A stretch of 64,000 nt of DNA from G963667675 sp965249215 (lineage in GTDB: Bacteria > Chloroflexota > Dehalococcoidia > Lucifugimonadales > UBA3495): positions 992,001-1,056,000 of the forward strand of contig CBDFLN010000001.1 in NCBI GenBank assembly GCA_965249215.1, read 5' to 3'. The notes under the pieces are model-generated. The model was not told the DNA's origin. It saw nothing but the letters and a program-made list of their open reading frames with translations, and did no database searches. Positions 49,914 through 59,521 of the stretch are shown here, piece after piece. The translations under genes were made by a program, and so were the position numbers. Position 1 is the stretch's first letter, and each line of letters opens with the position of its first letter.

Positions 49914-52088
49914 TTAACGCCCTCCGCCCGGCGTCGGAGCAGCCCGTGAGACGCCTTCCGGGGTGAACAAGCTGACCCTATTACGAAAGCCGGCCCAGGC
50001 CATCAATTGGAGCAGGTTGCGGCTGAGCACGACGGCGGTGAACATGCTCAGCAGCACACCAATGCCCAGGCTTATGGCGAATCCCGTGACCAGCCCGCCT
50101 CCCAAGCGGTCGCCGAACCACAGCAGCACTCCGCAGGTGATGAGCGTGGATACGTTCCCGTCCCGGATCGCCGGCCAGGCCCGGTTGAACCCGACCTCCA
50201 TCGACGAAGCCAAAGTCCTGCCTATGCGCATCTCCTCCTTCATGCGTTCGAATATCAACACGTTGGCGTCGACGGCCATGCCTATGGACAGGATGAAGCC
50301 CCCTATGTGGGAGAGAGTCAACGTGATGGGCACCAGCTTGAATATGGCCAGTTCCACCACCGCGTAGAATATCAGCGCCACTGCGGCCACAACGCCGGCC
50401 ATCCGGTAGTAGGTCGTCATAAACCCTATCACCAAGGCCAAGCCGATAATCCCCGCGATAAGGCTGTTCCGCAGTGATTCGGAGCCCAAAAGGGCGCTTA
50501 CGTCGTTTTCTTGTATCAGCTCTAAGGGCACCGGCAGGCGCCCGGCATCCAGTTGTATGGCAAAGGTGCGGGCTTCTTCACGGCTGAAACCGCCCGTGAT
50601 TCTGGTCACCCCGTCTCGTATGTGCGCCCGGGCCACCGGGGCCAGAATCACTTCATCGTCCAGGAACACTGCTATCCGCTTGGTCGGCTGTTGGTAGATG
50701 CGTTGGGTCAGGTCGCTGAAAATTTCGGTGCCCCGGCCGTTGAAGTGGACGACCACTTCCCATTCGAGTCCCACCTGTCCCGCCCGGGCATACGCATCGG
50801 AAAGGTCATCCCCCGTCAAGCCGATGTCGGCGTCGTCGAACTGGGTACAGGCCTCGTCGGTGCAGGTCCGCTCTTTTAACTCCAGTTGCGCCGTCTCCCC
50901 AATTAGGGCCTTGGCGTCGTCGATGGCGCTGCTGACTTGGAATGCCGCCAGGTTCCCAAAGTTCTCCGCCAGGGCCGCTTGGGCCGCCTCGCGGTCTGAG
51001 GCATTGACCGTAGCCGACTCGACCCTGTAAGTGCGGCTGTCCGGCTGCTCTATCTCCAAGTTCTCGTAGCCGGCATCGGTCAACACCGAGTGCAAAGTCG
51101 GGCCGCCGTCGATGGTGGTGATTGGCTCCGCGAATGCTATCGTGGTGATCGACCCGCTGGCGCCCGGAAGCTGGACTATAATCCGGTCGTCTCCGAAACG
51201 TTGAATCACCGGCTCGTCGGTCCCGAACAGGTTCACCCGCCGGTTGATTATGTCCAAAGCGCCGTTCATCTGGTCGGAAGTTGGTGCGGCTACGGTGTCG
51301 GCGTCGAATGACGTGATGGTGGCGCCCAGTTGCGCTTCCACTGTTTCCTGGAAGTTTGTCCGCCTCGGATCCCCCGCATCCAGGACTTCCGGGGTCTTAA
51401 GGCGGAATTCAGTGAACCCTAAGAACTGGCCAACAGTGAGGTTTTCAAGTTCCAGTTCTTCCTCGCCGAAGGTCAAGCCTTCTAGAGCGTTGTTTACTTC
51501 CTCCACCGTTACGGCGTCTTGGAAGATTACGTGGAACTGGGTGTTGGCCCCGATGTTGACCACCCGCAAAGATGCAATTGTTACTTCCGATTCCCTGTCG
51601 GCGTTCAACGCCGCCGTAAAGGTCTGTTCGAACTCCTCCACTCTTGGGTCGTCCTCTTCCAGCAATTCGGCACTTATTTGCGAGATTAGCGCCGGAATGC
51701 CGCCGGTGACTTCAATGGAGAACTCCCCAAACGCCGACTCGTCCTCACCGAAACTGAGGGACTGCAGGGCCTGCTCGACTAATTCCGGGTTGATGGGCTC
51801 CTGGAAGGTCAGGTCTAAGCGGGTACCGGTGTCGGCTTGGTAAATCAGCTGCCCGCCGCCCCTTAGGTCCAGGCCCAGCTTCAGCCCCAGCGGGCCTGTG
51901 CCTTCTCGTTGCAGGCCTGCGCCCCCTGGGAGGTCGATGTTTATGTGCTTGAATGCCAAAGCGGCAAAGGCAAGGCCGAACATCAGCACGATCAGGAAGG
52001 ACAGACGGATGCTTCGGTCTCGCGTCGAGGGCGGGAAAAACGCCCAAAAAACGAACCTTATGGGCGCGGTTAACAGCCTGCCGAGCAT
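49914..52088 (-). CDS. secD: Protein translocase subunit SecD
   Basis: A 724-aa RND-fold subunit. First TM SIRLSFLIVLMFGLAFAALA, then GLKLGLDLRGGGQLIYQAD, a large periplasmic region (about 60-520) longer than in many bacteria (E. coli 615 aa) with a duplicated alpha/beta segment rich in Glu/Asp (LTFGEEELELENLTVGQF), and the C-terminal five TMs beginning SLIAGIIGLALVIGFMTTYY with GMAVDANVLIFERMKEEMR. Two bp before secF. Confidence 0.96.
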   Translation of the reverse strand: MLGRLLTAPIRFVFWAFFPPSTRDRSIRLSFLIVLMFGLAFAALAFKHINIDLPGGAGLQREGTGPLGLKLGLDLRGGGQLIYQADTGTRLDLTFQEPINPELVEQALQSLSFGEDESAFGEFSIEVTGGIPALISQISAELLEEDDPRVEEFEQTFTAALNADRESEVTIASLRVVNIGANTQFHVIFQDAVTVEEVNNALEGLTFGEEELELENLTVGQFLGFTEFRLKTPEVLDAGDPRRTNFQETVEAQLGATITSFDADTVAAPTSDQMNGALDIINRRVNLFGTDEPVIQRFGDDRIIVQLPGASGSITTIAFAEPITTIDGGPTLHSVLTDAGYENLEIEQPDSRTYRVESATVNASDREAAQAALAENFGNLAAFQVSSAIDDAKALIGETAQLELKERTCTDEACTQFDDADIGLTGDDLSDAYARAGQVGLEWEVVVHFNGRGTEIFSDLTQRIYQQPTKRIAVFLDDEVILAPVARAHIRDGVTRITGGFSREEARTFAIQLDAGRLPVPLELIQENDVSALLGSESLRNSLIAGIIGLALVIGFMTTYYRMAGVVAAVALIFYAVVELAIFKLVPITLTLSHIGGFILSIGMAVDANVLIFERMKEEMRIGRTLASSMEVGFNRAWPAIRDGNVSTLITCGVLLWFGDRLGGGLVTGFAISLGIGVLLSMFTAVVLSRNLLQLMAWAGFRNRVSLFTPEGVSRAAPTPGGGR

Positions 52089-52089
52089 G

Positions 52090-53604
52090 CTATCTGCCGG
52101 CCTGCCCTTCGGTCATTTTCTCGGCGGCCAAGGCCAGGGCCTCTTCACGGGTGGCAATTTCACCCGCCGCCCGCGCCTCTTCGACCCGGTCCAGCATCGT
52201 GCCGATTACCGGCCCGGGGCCAAGGTTAAAATGCTGCATCAGTTCGTTCCCGTCGACCAATGGTTGAATGCGGCCGGACACCACCGGCTGCATACCCGTC
52301 TGCAAAATGTGCGTGACCATTCTAGCATGGCTTGCCCAGTCGTCCGGGTTAATCTCGGGGCCTTTCGCGGCGATATAGTCGGCCTGGCACAGGTATAGCG
52401 TGTCTATGGCCGCGTCTTTCAGGTCCCGAAAATATCTATATATCGCTCGCTTGGTCGGCAATTCCACCCCTTGCATCATGTGGGCCGGGCGCAGGTGATG
52501 TTCCACCATCTTTGCCGTCAGCGCAATACCCCTGGAGCCGACTCTCAACTGTGACAGCCTCCGGGACGTCATCTCCGCCCCGACCTCGGAATGGTCGGGA
52601 AAGCGGGTGCGTCCGGTTTCGTCCACTGCTTTCGTCCGGGGCTTGGCAATGTCGTGAAACAGCGCAGCTAGCTTCAGCAGTGTGCGTCTCGAAGTTCCGT
52701 CGCACACCTCCTGGCTGAAATGGGCCGCCGTTTCCGCCGTCCAATACACCAACGTGTAGATGGGCGAGTGCTGGTGCCCCTGGGTGATTCTTTCGGCGCT
52801 TTCCACTGAGTGCATCAGGTGTCCCCAAACGTCCCAATAGTGCATTCGGGGTTGCTCCACGCCCTTTGCTTCCGCCAGCTCCGGCACAATCCGGCACAGC
52901 AGGTCCAGCCGGTCCAGCGCCTCCAGGCTGCGCTTGGCGTTATCCAAGGCCAGTATGGCCAGGAATTCGTCGCGCACCCGTTCCGGCGCGACCTGCCCGA
53001 TGCAAGACGCGTCGGCCTTCGCCTGTTGCGCCGTCTGCGGGTCTATGCGGAACCCGAGAGAGGAAGCCAGCCGTACCGAACGCAACAGCCGGGCCGGGTC
53101 GTCACGGAAGACGCGGGGGCTGACTGCCCGCACCACTTTGTCCAGAAGGTCCTGCCGCCCGTTGAAGGGGTCGATGACCTGCTCTGCCTGCGCCGGAGAG
53201 CCCCAGGCGGACAACGGCAGGGCAAGGGAGTCGATGGTGAAGTCCCGCCTGGCCAGGTCGTCTTCGATGCTCCCCGGCAACGCCGCCAGGTCCACCGTCC
53301 ACTGACGGGCCTCGGGGTCTTTCACGACCACCCTGGCGAGGCCCCGTTCCGGGCTGAGCGGCACGAAAGACCCGCCCAGCACTCCGGCTAGCTCTCGCCC
53401 CGCCGACTGTGAGTCCGCCGCCAGGGCAATGTCCACGTCCCGTTCCGGAGGGCGTTCCAGCAGGGTGTCCCGCAGGTAGCCCCCTACCAAGTAGGCAGGG
53501 ATGCCCAAGCCCGCAAAGTACGCTTTTAGCCTTCTAATCAAAGATGGGCCGGCCAAAGGGGGGCCGATTAAAAAGGGGCCGGGAGCCGCGTCACTGGTCC
53601 CCAT
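52090..53604 (-). CDS. cca: CCA-adding enzyme / poly(A) polymerase-type nucleotidyltransferase with HD domain
   Basis: A 504-aa class II nucleotidyltransferase. Head: AYLVGGYLRDTLLERPPERD with DVDIALAAD (metal-binding Asp pair), RRDFTIDSLALPL, and the neck RDDPARLLRSVRLASSLGFR. C-terminal HD domain: KLAALFHDIAKPRTKA. tRNA genes here lack CCA (see tRNA-Arg), so CCA addition would be needed. I use ATG 53604 inside the end of def; a longer frame to 53685 gives an implausibly basic leader because it reads the acidic tail of def in another frame. Confidence 0.9.
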   Translation of the reverse strand: MGTSDAAPGPFLIGPPLAGPSLIRRLKAYFAGLGIPAYLVGGYLRDTLLERPPERDVDIALAADSQSAGRELAGVLGGSFVPLSPERGLARVVVKDPEARQWTVDLAALPGSIEDDLARRDFTIDSLALPLSAWGSPAQAEQVIDPFNGRQDLLDKVVRAVSPRVFRDDPARLLRSVRLASSLGFRIDPQTAQQAKADASCIGQVAPERVRDEFLAILALDNAKRSLEALDRLDLLCRIVPELAEAKGVEQPRMHYWDVWGHLMHSVESAERITQGHQHSPIYTLVYWTAETAAHFSQEVCDGTSRRTLLKLAALFHDIAKPRTKAVDETGRTRFPDHSEVGAEMTSRRLSQLRVGSRGIALTAKMVEHHLRPAHMMQGVELPTKRAIYRYFRDLKDAAIDTLYLCQADYIAAKGPEINPDDWASHARMVTHILQTGMQPVVSGRIQPLVDGNELMQHFNLGPGPVIGTMLDRVEEARAAGEIATREEALALAAEKMTEGQAGR

Positions 53605-54172
53605 CGCCGGCCCCTGAAGAGACTGCGGCGCGGCTCGCCTCTTCTTCCGCTTCCGCCTCCTCGTCCTCCTCGTCCTCTTCGTCATCCTCGCCTTCCTCGC
53701 CGGGAGCCAGTTTCCACAGGCTGTCCGGCGAGACCAACCGGTCGATGTACAGGACTCCGTTCAGGTGGTCTATCTCGTGCTCCAGCGCTTGGGCAAAAAA
53801 CTCCTCCGCCTTGATTCGCATCACCTTGCCGTCCAGCCCCACCGCCCGGACCCGCACCTTCACCGAGCGTTTGACCATGCCCCGGTAGCCTGGAATGCTC
53901 AGGCAGCCTTCCACCACCTCCCTTTCACCATCTTGCTCTACGATTTCGGGGTTGACCAATACAATGGCTTCCTCCCACTCGGGAAGTTGTATCACCGCAA
54001 CCTTCTGTAGAGACCCGACCTGGTTGGCGGCCAGGCCCACCCCGTAGTGGGCGTGCATGGTCTCGACCATGTCGCCGGTGAACTTCTTCAGGTTCGTCCT
54101 GCCTCTTCCTACCTTCTTGGCCTGCTGGCGCAAGATGGGGTCGGGCAGAGTCCGCATCTGCAACACCGTCAA
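53591..54172 (-). CDS. def: Peptide deformylase
   Basis: A 193-aa metal-dependent enzyme removing formyl groups from new proteins. Three motifs: GVGLAANQVGS, EGCLSIPGYRG (metal Cys) and QALEHEIDHLNGVLYID (HExxH). After the core (~160 residues) comes a ~30-residue acidic tail of Glu/Asp runs and an Ala/Ser end. The tail overlaps the start of cca by 14 bp. Part of priA-def-cca-secD-secF. Confidence 0.96.
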   Translation of the reverse strand: MTVLQMRTLPDPILRQQAKKVGRGRTNLKKFTGDMVETMHAHYGVGLAANQVGSLQKVAVIQLPEWEEAIVLVNPEIVEQDGEREVVEGCLSIPGYRGMVKRSVKVRVRAVGLDGKVMRIKAEEFFAQALEHEIDHLNGVLYIDRLVSPDSLWKLAPGEEGEDDEEDEEDEEAEAEEEASRAAVSSGAGDGDQ

Positions 54173-54293
54173 TGTGGGCCACCTCCAATCGGCCGGGGGG
54201 CCTGTCCGGAACTCCCCGTATGCCGGCGCTGATTATGCTGATTGTATCCAGGCAGAAATTATATCCAAGCGAATTTCAGGGTGTAAAGCCGTG

Positions 54294-56741
54294 CTAAAGC
54301 ACGTGCGCCGGGTCCATGTCTATCGTCGTGCCCTTGGGAATGACGCTTCCTTCCAGGAACCGGTGCAGATTGCGCCCCCGCAGCAGCAGGTGCCATCGGT
54401 ACCGTCCTCGCAGGCGCGCAGGGATGCCCGGCGCCGGCCCCACCACCTCCACGTCGGTCAGGCCTTCGGCGTACACCCGGTGGCGAAGCTGTCGCGCCAT
54501 GGCGACCGCCTGGCGCTGGCACATCGTGGCGTTCAAGTCCTGGTGCACCAGGTGGGCCATTTGGGAGAATGGCGGGTTTCCCAGCTCCCGGCGGGACTGG
54601 ACTTCCCGCTCGAACATAGCCGGGTAGTCCTGCGCTGCCGCCGCGGCGATTGCGTAATGGTCGGGCGTGTAGGTCTGCACCACGACTCTTCCGGGCGCCG
54701 GCCCCCTTCCGGCCCGGCCCGCAACCTGGCACAGCAGGCTGAATGCCCGTTCCCCCGACCTGAAGTCCGGCAAGTACAACCCAATGTCTGCCAGGATTAC
54801 TCCCACCAGGGCCACGTTGGGAACGTCCAGCCCCTTGGCCACCAGCTGGGTGCCCACCAGCACCTGGGTTTCGCCCCGTTGCATGCGCCCCATGATGTCC
54901 TCGGCGCTGGAGCCCGCGCGGGTGGCGTCGGCGTCCCAGCGTTCTATGCCGGCGCCCTGCAGCAAGGCCGCTGCTTGCTCCACCACCTTCTGGGTGCCAA
55001 CGCCCAAGCCTCGGATTCTCTTGCCGCCGCAGCCCCGGCAGCGGCCCGGCATGCGCGCCAGCCGGTTGCACCGGTGACAAACGAGCCGTCCGTGGGTCGC
55101 GTGATAGGCCAACGATACCGAACAGCGGGGACAGGTTGCCACGTGGCCGCAGTCCCTGCACTGGACCAAGGGAGCGCTTCCCCGTCGGTTCAGGAAGAGT
55201 ATCGCCTGGTGTCCGTCATTTACGCAGTCCTTTAGCGCCTGGGAAAGCTCGCGGCTGAAAATGCTGCGGTTCCCCTCTCTCAGTTCCGTCCGCATGTCGC
55301 AGACCTGTACCTTGGCCAGGCCCCGGACGTTGCCGGCGCTGGTCCCGGTGATGCGCCGTGGTAGTTCTAACAGCCGGTAGCGGCCCCGCAGGGCGTGATA
55401 GTAGCTTTCCACGTCGGGCGTTGCGCTGCCCAGCACCACCGGGGCGCCGGTGAGGCGTGACAGCTCGAATGCCGCCGTGCGGGCGTGGTACAGGGGCGCC
55501 GCCTCTTCCTGCTTGTACGTCCACTCGTGCTCCTCGTCGATGACTATCAGTCCCAGCTTGGGCGTCGGGGCGAAAAGCGCGCTACGCGGGCCCACGACCA
55601 CGTCGCACTGGCCGTCCCGGATTTTCCACCACTGGTCGAACAGTTGCCGGGGCGTCAACCCGCTGTGCAGCACCGCAACCCGGCCCGGAAACCGGGCATT
55701 GACCCGTTGCTGTGTCTGGGGCGTCAGTGCAATCTCCGGCACCATGAACACCGACTGCTCACCTCGGGCCGCCGCGTGCTGTATCGCCCGCAGGTACACC
55801 TCCGTCTTGCCACTGCCTGTCACACCGTGCAGGAGGAACACCCTGGGAGTTCGGTCCCGGTTGTCCATGGCCTCGGTGATTCGCGACGCGGCATCAGCCT
55901 GCTCGGCAGTCAAGGTAGGCTGTGGGGCTGCTTCAGGCCAGGCCGCCGGAGGCGGATATTCGCGCTCGACCCTGACCCACTCTCTCCCCAGGAGCCCCTT
56001 CGTGATCAGGGCTTCCGCAACGCTAGCGCCGAACTGTTTGTTGGCCAGGGTCGTTGGATAGGGCGCCGCCGTTTCCCGCACCGCGCCGAGCAACTGCTGC
56101 TGCCGGGAACTCAACTTCAGCTGACCCGGGGCCTCGACGGCGTCTTCTCCGCGCCGGCCGGCCAGCAAGTAGCTATGGTAGCGGGGCGCTATCCTGGGCC
56201 GCGGCAACTCCACCCGCCGCCGCACCAGTCCCTTTTGCAGCAGCCTCCCCAACTCCCGGCTGCCGTTGCGGCCAAGAAGGCCGGCGAGTTCCTCTTCCGT
56301 AAGTTCGGAAGCGGTCTCCAACTTCTGCAGGGCTTCCAGTGTCTCAGGCCGCAGCCCCGAAGGGTCCAGGTTGTCTCTTGATACCGGAAAGACCCGGGAC
56401 CGCACCTGCCGCTCGAATCCCGGAGGCAGCAGGGGCGCTATCGCGGCGAACAGGGAGCACAGGTAGTAGCGGCTCAGCCAGCGGGCCAGGTTTAGGTATG
56501 CCGGGCTCACCAGCGGAGCGGGTTCTATGGGTTGGAGGATGTCTTTGGTGAGTTCTACTTGGGGGGCCGCCGCCAGTTCCACCACCACCCCTTGGGCCGT
56601 CCGCCGGCCGAAAGGGACCCAGACAAGCTGGCCCGGCGTCACGTTGAAATGGGGTGGAATGCTGTAGGAAAAGGTGCGAGAGTGGGCCACCGGCGCGTCC
56701 ACCGCCACCTCTGCGTACCTCATCCTGTCCAACTTCTCCAT
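54294..56741 (-). CDS. priA: Primosomal protein N' (replication restart helicase PriA)
   Basis: An 815-aa superfamily 2 helicase. N-terminal DNA-binding domain VAVDAPVAHSRTFSYSIPPH with LVWVPFGRRTAQGVVV; Walker A LHGVTGSGKTEVYLRAIQHA; DEEH box in IVIDEEHEWTYKQEE; the zinc-binding region with eight cysteines (CRDCGHVATCPRC ... CHRCNRLARMPGRCRGCGG); and helicase motifs V/VI QVLVGTQLVAKGLDVPNVAL and QVAGRAGRGPAPGRVVVQTY. Start ATG 56741; an in-frame TTG lies five codons upstream. First gene of the operon. Confidence 0.96.
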   Translation of the reverse strand: MEKLDRMRYAEVAVDAPVAHSRTFSYSIPPHFNVTPGQLVWVPFGRRTAQGVVVELAAAPQVELTKDILQPIEPAPLVSPAYLNLARWLSRYYLCSLFAAIAPLLPPGFERQVRSRVFPVSRDNLDPSGLRPETLEALQKLETASELTEEELAGLLGRNGSRELGRLLQKGLVRRRVELPRPRIAPRYHSYLLAGRRGEDAVEAPGQLKLSSRQQQLLGAVRETAAPYPTTLANKQFGASVAEALITKGLLGREWVRVEREYPPPAAWPEAAPQPTLTAEQADAASRITEAMDNRDRTPRVFLLHGVTGSGKTEVYLRAIQHAAARGEQSVFMVPEIALTPQTQQRVNARFPGRVAVLHSGLTPRQLFDQWWKIRDGQCDVVVGPRSALFAPTPKLGLIVIDEEHEWTYKQEEAAPLYHARTAAFELSRLTGAPVVLGSATPDVESYYHALRGRYRLLELPRRITGTSAGNVRGLAKVQVCDMRTELREGNRSIFSRELSQALKDCVNDGHQAILFLNRRGSAPLVQCRDCGHVATCPRCSVSLAYHATHGRLVCHRCNRLARMPGRCRGCGGKRIRGLGVGTQKVVEQAAALLQGAGIERWDADATRAGSSAEDIMGRMQRGETQVLVGTQLVAKGLDVPNVALVGVILADIGLYLPDFRSGERAFSLLCQVAGRAGRGPAPGRVVVQTYTPDHYAIAAAAAQDYPAMFEREVQSRRELGNPPFSQMAHLVHQDLNATMCQRQAVAMARQLRHRVYAEGLTDVEVVGPAPGIPARLRGRYRWHLLLRGRNLHRFLEGSVIPKGTTIDMDPAHVL

Positions 56742-56810
56742 GGGTCTGACGCGCAAACCTGGGCCGTCGAAATCGGGTGAGGCGCCTTGAGAAGACGCGG
56801 GATGCGGAGA

Positions 56811-57191
56811 TTACCCTTGAGGCTGCGTCTGCTTCTGCGGTCTGCGCGGCATCGTCTTTTCCTTGATGCGCGCCGCCCTGCCCTGTAGACCGCGCAGGTA
56901 GTACAGCTTGGCCCGGCGCACTGCGCCCCGGCGGGTGACTTCCAGTGAATCGATCAAAGGGGAATAAAGCGGGAAAATCCGCTCGATTCCGATCCCCGCG
57001 GAGATCCGCCGCACCGTAAAGTTCGCGGAGGGACCCTTGCCGTTCTGCAAGCGGATGACGACTCCCTGAAAGGCCTGCACCCGCTCCCGCTCGCCCTCGC
57101 GAATGCGGAAGTTTACTCTAACGGTGTCTCCCGGCCCGAATGGGCTGATTTTCTCGTTGGCTTCTGGCTTGACCAGTAGTGGCGCTTCCAA
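56811..57191 (-). CDS. rplS: Ribosomal protein L19
   Basis: A 126-aa L19: FGPGDTVRVNFRIREGERER, VQAFQGVVIRLQNGKGPSAN, FTVRRISAGIGIERIFPLYS and the C-terminal RGAVRRAKLYYLRGLQGRAA. The start appears to be TTG 57191 (MEAPLLVKPEANEK). No ribosome binding site is visible, so leader-dependent or weak initiation is possible. Promoter at 57264-57292. 54 bp before priA. Confidence 0.96.
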   Translation of the reverse strand: MEAPLLVKPEANEKISPFGPGDTVRVNFRIREGERERVQAFQGVVIRLQNGKGPSANFTVRRISAGIGIERIFPLYSPLIDSLEVTRRGAVRRAKLYYLRGLQGRAARIKEKTMPRRPQKQTQPQG

Positions 57192-57263
57192 AGTAAATTG
57201 TCTGCTCGTTTATAGATTTCTGCGTTGACAGCGGGGCCGTCCCGCCATTTTTTCACCTTGTGG

Positions 57264-57292
57264 AGTATACAGGGTTATCCGGGCCGCTTCAA
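57264..57292 (-). promoter_or_regulatory. Promoter of rplS
   Basis: On the minus strand TTGAAG, a 17-bp spacer, then TATACT, about 73 bp before the rplS TTG. Confidence 0.65.
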
Positions 57293-57455
57293 TGGCCGGT
57301 GGACCTGCCACTGGCCTTTCCAGTGGCCGCGGCCCGCGGAATTAACAGCGCGCCGGCAACGTCGGGCTGCCCGGCGGTCTCAACCTTGACAGCCCCGGCC
57401 CCAGGGTTAAAATCGCTTGTAGAGCTAGCGTAGCTGTCAATCAGGAGGGACTGCC

Positions 57456-58214
57456 ATGCCGTTTTATACAAGGGGCGACGTCCGCATTCACTATGAAGAA
57501 AGAGGCTCGGGATTTCCGCTTCTGGCCACCCCGGGAGGGGGCTTGAACTCCGTTTTGACCGGTTGGCCCACGGCTGTATTCAACGCAATGGAGCTGTTCA
57601 AGGACGACTTCCGCTGCATCACCATGGACCAGCGCAACGCGCCAGACGGACACTCCACGGGCCCGGTCCAGGTCGACGACCCATGGGGGGCCTTTGCCGA
57701 CGACCAGCTTGGCTTGATGGACCACCTGGGCATAAATGAGTTCCTGTTTATCGGCTACTGCATCGGCGGGCCCTTTGCCCTCAAGCTCATCGAACGGGCG
57801 CCCGAGCGCGTCGCAGCCGCCGTTCTCTGCCAGCCGGTTGGGCACGCGCCCAAAGCGCCGGACGCCATGTACAACTCGGGACTGGAGCGTTGGGCTCCAG
57901 AGATATGCGCCCGCCGCTCTGAAGTAACGATGGAGATTGTGGAGCAGTACCTGCACAACCTTTACCGCGTGCAGCCGGACTTCATGTACTGCGTGTCAAA
58001 GGAGTTCGCCCGGTCCTGCCAGACGCCAATGCTGGTCATGCCCGACGACACCCCCGCCCACTCCTACGAGGCGGCCATGGACCTAGCGGCTCTTGCGCCC
58101 AAAGCCCAGGTGACGGTGTATCCCTGGAAAGAGTCGGAGGACGTTTACGCCAAGACCATAGAACAGGTGCGGGAATTTCTGCTGGCCCACCAACCCACGG
58201 GCGCCGCCCGCTGA
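57456..58214 (+). CDS. Alpha/beta hydrolase with Cys in the nucleophile elbow
   Basis: A 252-aa alpha/beta-hydrolase: MPFYTRGDVRIHYEERGSGF, FPLLATPGGGLNSV (oxyanion strand), DDFRCITMDQRNAPDGHSTG and the elbow FLFIGYCIGGPFALKLIE, which reads G-Y-C-I-G where most enzymes have G-x-S-x-G. An Asp is available in LVMPDDTPAHS, but the usual C-terminal catalytic His (after TVYPWKESEDVY) is not seen. Either another His (TPAHS) serves or the reaction is unusual. CAGGAGGGA precedes the ATG. Substrate unknown. Confidence 0.85.
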   Translation: MPFYTRGDVRIHYEERGSGFPLLATPGGGLNSVLTGWPTAVFNAMELFKDDFRCITMDQRNAPDGHSTGPVQVDDPWGAFADDQLGLMDHLGINEFLFIGYCIGGPFALKLIERAPERVAAAVLCQPVGHAPKAPDAMYNSGLERWAPEICARRSEVTMEIVEQYLHNLYRVQPDFMYCVSKEFARSCQTPMLVMPDDTPAHSYEAAMDLAALAPKAQVTVYPWKESEDVYAKTIEQVREFLLAHQPTGAAR

Positions 58215-58293
58215 ACCGGCAGAGCCGCTGTTACAGACGGCGGGGGCGCCGTTCCAGCCCCAGGCGGCTTAAGCTTTCACCCAGCAGCCTGCT

Positions 58294-59505
58294 TCACCAC
58301 TGGGAGGACTCTTCGGAATAAACGTGGTCGGGCAATGCGTAGCGGATTCCTTCCTCGTCAAACAAAGAAGCCTCGAGCAAGGTGGTGAACCTGGAGAAAT
58401 TGCTGTCCTTGAACCGCCCAAAAGACAGCATGTTCAGGATATTCTTATAACGTTGCTCCACCTTGAACCACCGGATAGCTCCGAAGGAGTTGAGCGAGGG
58501 ATACATCAGCGCATCGGAGGTCTCTTTTCCGATAAGCCCTCGGGAGATCCGGTATACGTAATGGGCCAGCTTGCGGCGGCCGGCCGGGTCCATCACCCCG
58601 GCAAGCAATGGCGCCGAGTTGACCAAAGAGTTGGCCATCACCATCGACTCGATCGGGACGGTAGGTTCGCACATCAGAGCCACGTCATACAGGTCCAGGG
58701 CGTCGGATGCGTCTTGGAAAAGGATGGTCTCGGGAATACCTATCAAATACCCGACGTAACGCCAAACGGCCATGAAGCTCGCGTGCTCTTCGGCGTTGTA
58801 CTCGGCGCCCAAGGCTTTCATGTGCTTCAGCAGCCGCGCTGAAAAGGCGGAAATGGCGTAACCCAGATGCGCCGCGCTGATGGGCACGCCCCAAGCTTCG
58901 GTCTCCCACTCTTCCGTCTGGTTCAGCAAGTATCTTATCCGGGCGTGGACGATCCGAATCCGGACGGAAAGTTTCCAGCCGTCTCCTTCCCTGTACAGGC
59001 CGCCGGGAAGGAATATCTCCGTCATATGGCGGTTATTCTGTCCCAATCGCCTGATACCCTGGTCCCTTACCCTACCGGTGATGAAGAAGGACTTTGCTAT
59101 ATTGGTTGTAAAGCCCTCTATCAAGACGCCTGCGACGAACGCTGCCAAAATCACCCGGGAATTCCTATGAAACATGCGGACACCCGGACGGAAGTCCGCA
59201 AAATTGAGCCATTCCGGCTGGGTGTCCGCATCCTCGAAGAGTCTTCGCAGCGAGGCCGGGGCGTCTCGCATGGCCCCTTCCTCTTGGTTCATAATCCTCT
59301 GGATGAGCAGCTCCGACTCCTTTGACCCAAGCTCCGCCAGGTCTTCCGCCATAGCGTCGCCCAGCGGGTCGCCGATAAGGGTGTGGGCAACGTAGTTGTC
59401 CGCGGTGCCTTTATCGACTAGACGTGCTTCCTCGTAACCCGCCTGGTAGTCGGTGGGTATGTTCGTTGGCGCTTTCGCTTGGGTTTCAGGCTTGAGTTCT
59501 ACCAT
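58294..59505 (-). CDS. Oxygenase MpaB-family protein (DUF2236, Lcp-like)
   Basis: A 403-aa, mainly helical protein. WLNFADFRPGVRMFHRNSRV, AAFVAGVLIEGFTTNIAKSF, RRLGQNNRHMTEIFLPGG and LSVRIRIVHARIRYLL are characteristic of the MpaB/latex-clearing-protein family, heme-b proteins that cleave isoprenoid side chains; the His in RIVHARIR is the likely heme ligand (family knowledge). No signal peptide. MpaB itself shortens the mycophenolic acid precursor, and Lcp cleaves polyisoprene. The substrate here is unknown. Sixteen bp downstream of the MMPL exporter gene, same strand. Confidence 0.85.
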   Translation of the reverse strand: MVELKPETQAKAPTNIPTDYQAGYEEARLVDKGTADNYVAHTLIGDPLGDAMAEDLAELGSKESELLIQRIMNQEEGAMRDAPASLRRLFEDADTQPEWLNFADFRPGVRMFHRNSRVILAAFVAGVLIEGFTTNIAKSFFITGRVRDQGIRRLGQNNRHMTEIFLPGGLYREGDGWKLSVRIRIVHARIRYLLNQTEEWETEAWGVPISAAHLGYAISAFSARLLKHMKALGAEYNAEEHASFMAVWRYVGYLIGIPETILFQDASDALDLYDVALMCEPTVPIESMVMANSLVNSAPLLAGVMDPAGRRKLAHYVYRISRGLIGKETSDALMYPSLNSFGAIRWFKVEQRYKNILNMLSFGRFKDSNFSRFTTLLEASLFDEEGIRYALPDHVYSEESSQW

Positions 59506-59521
59506 TTCAACTTGCTCAACT

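Noticed and set aside
53605..53685. Basic N-terminal extension of the CCA enzyme
   Set aside because: It is the Glu/Asp-rich tail of def read in another frame; the ATG at 53604 gives a normal family start.
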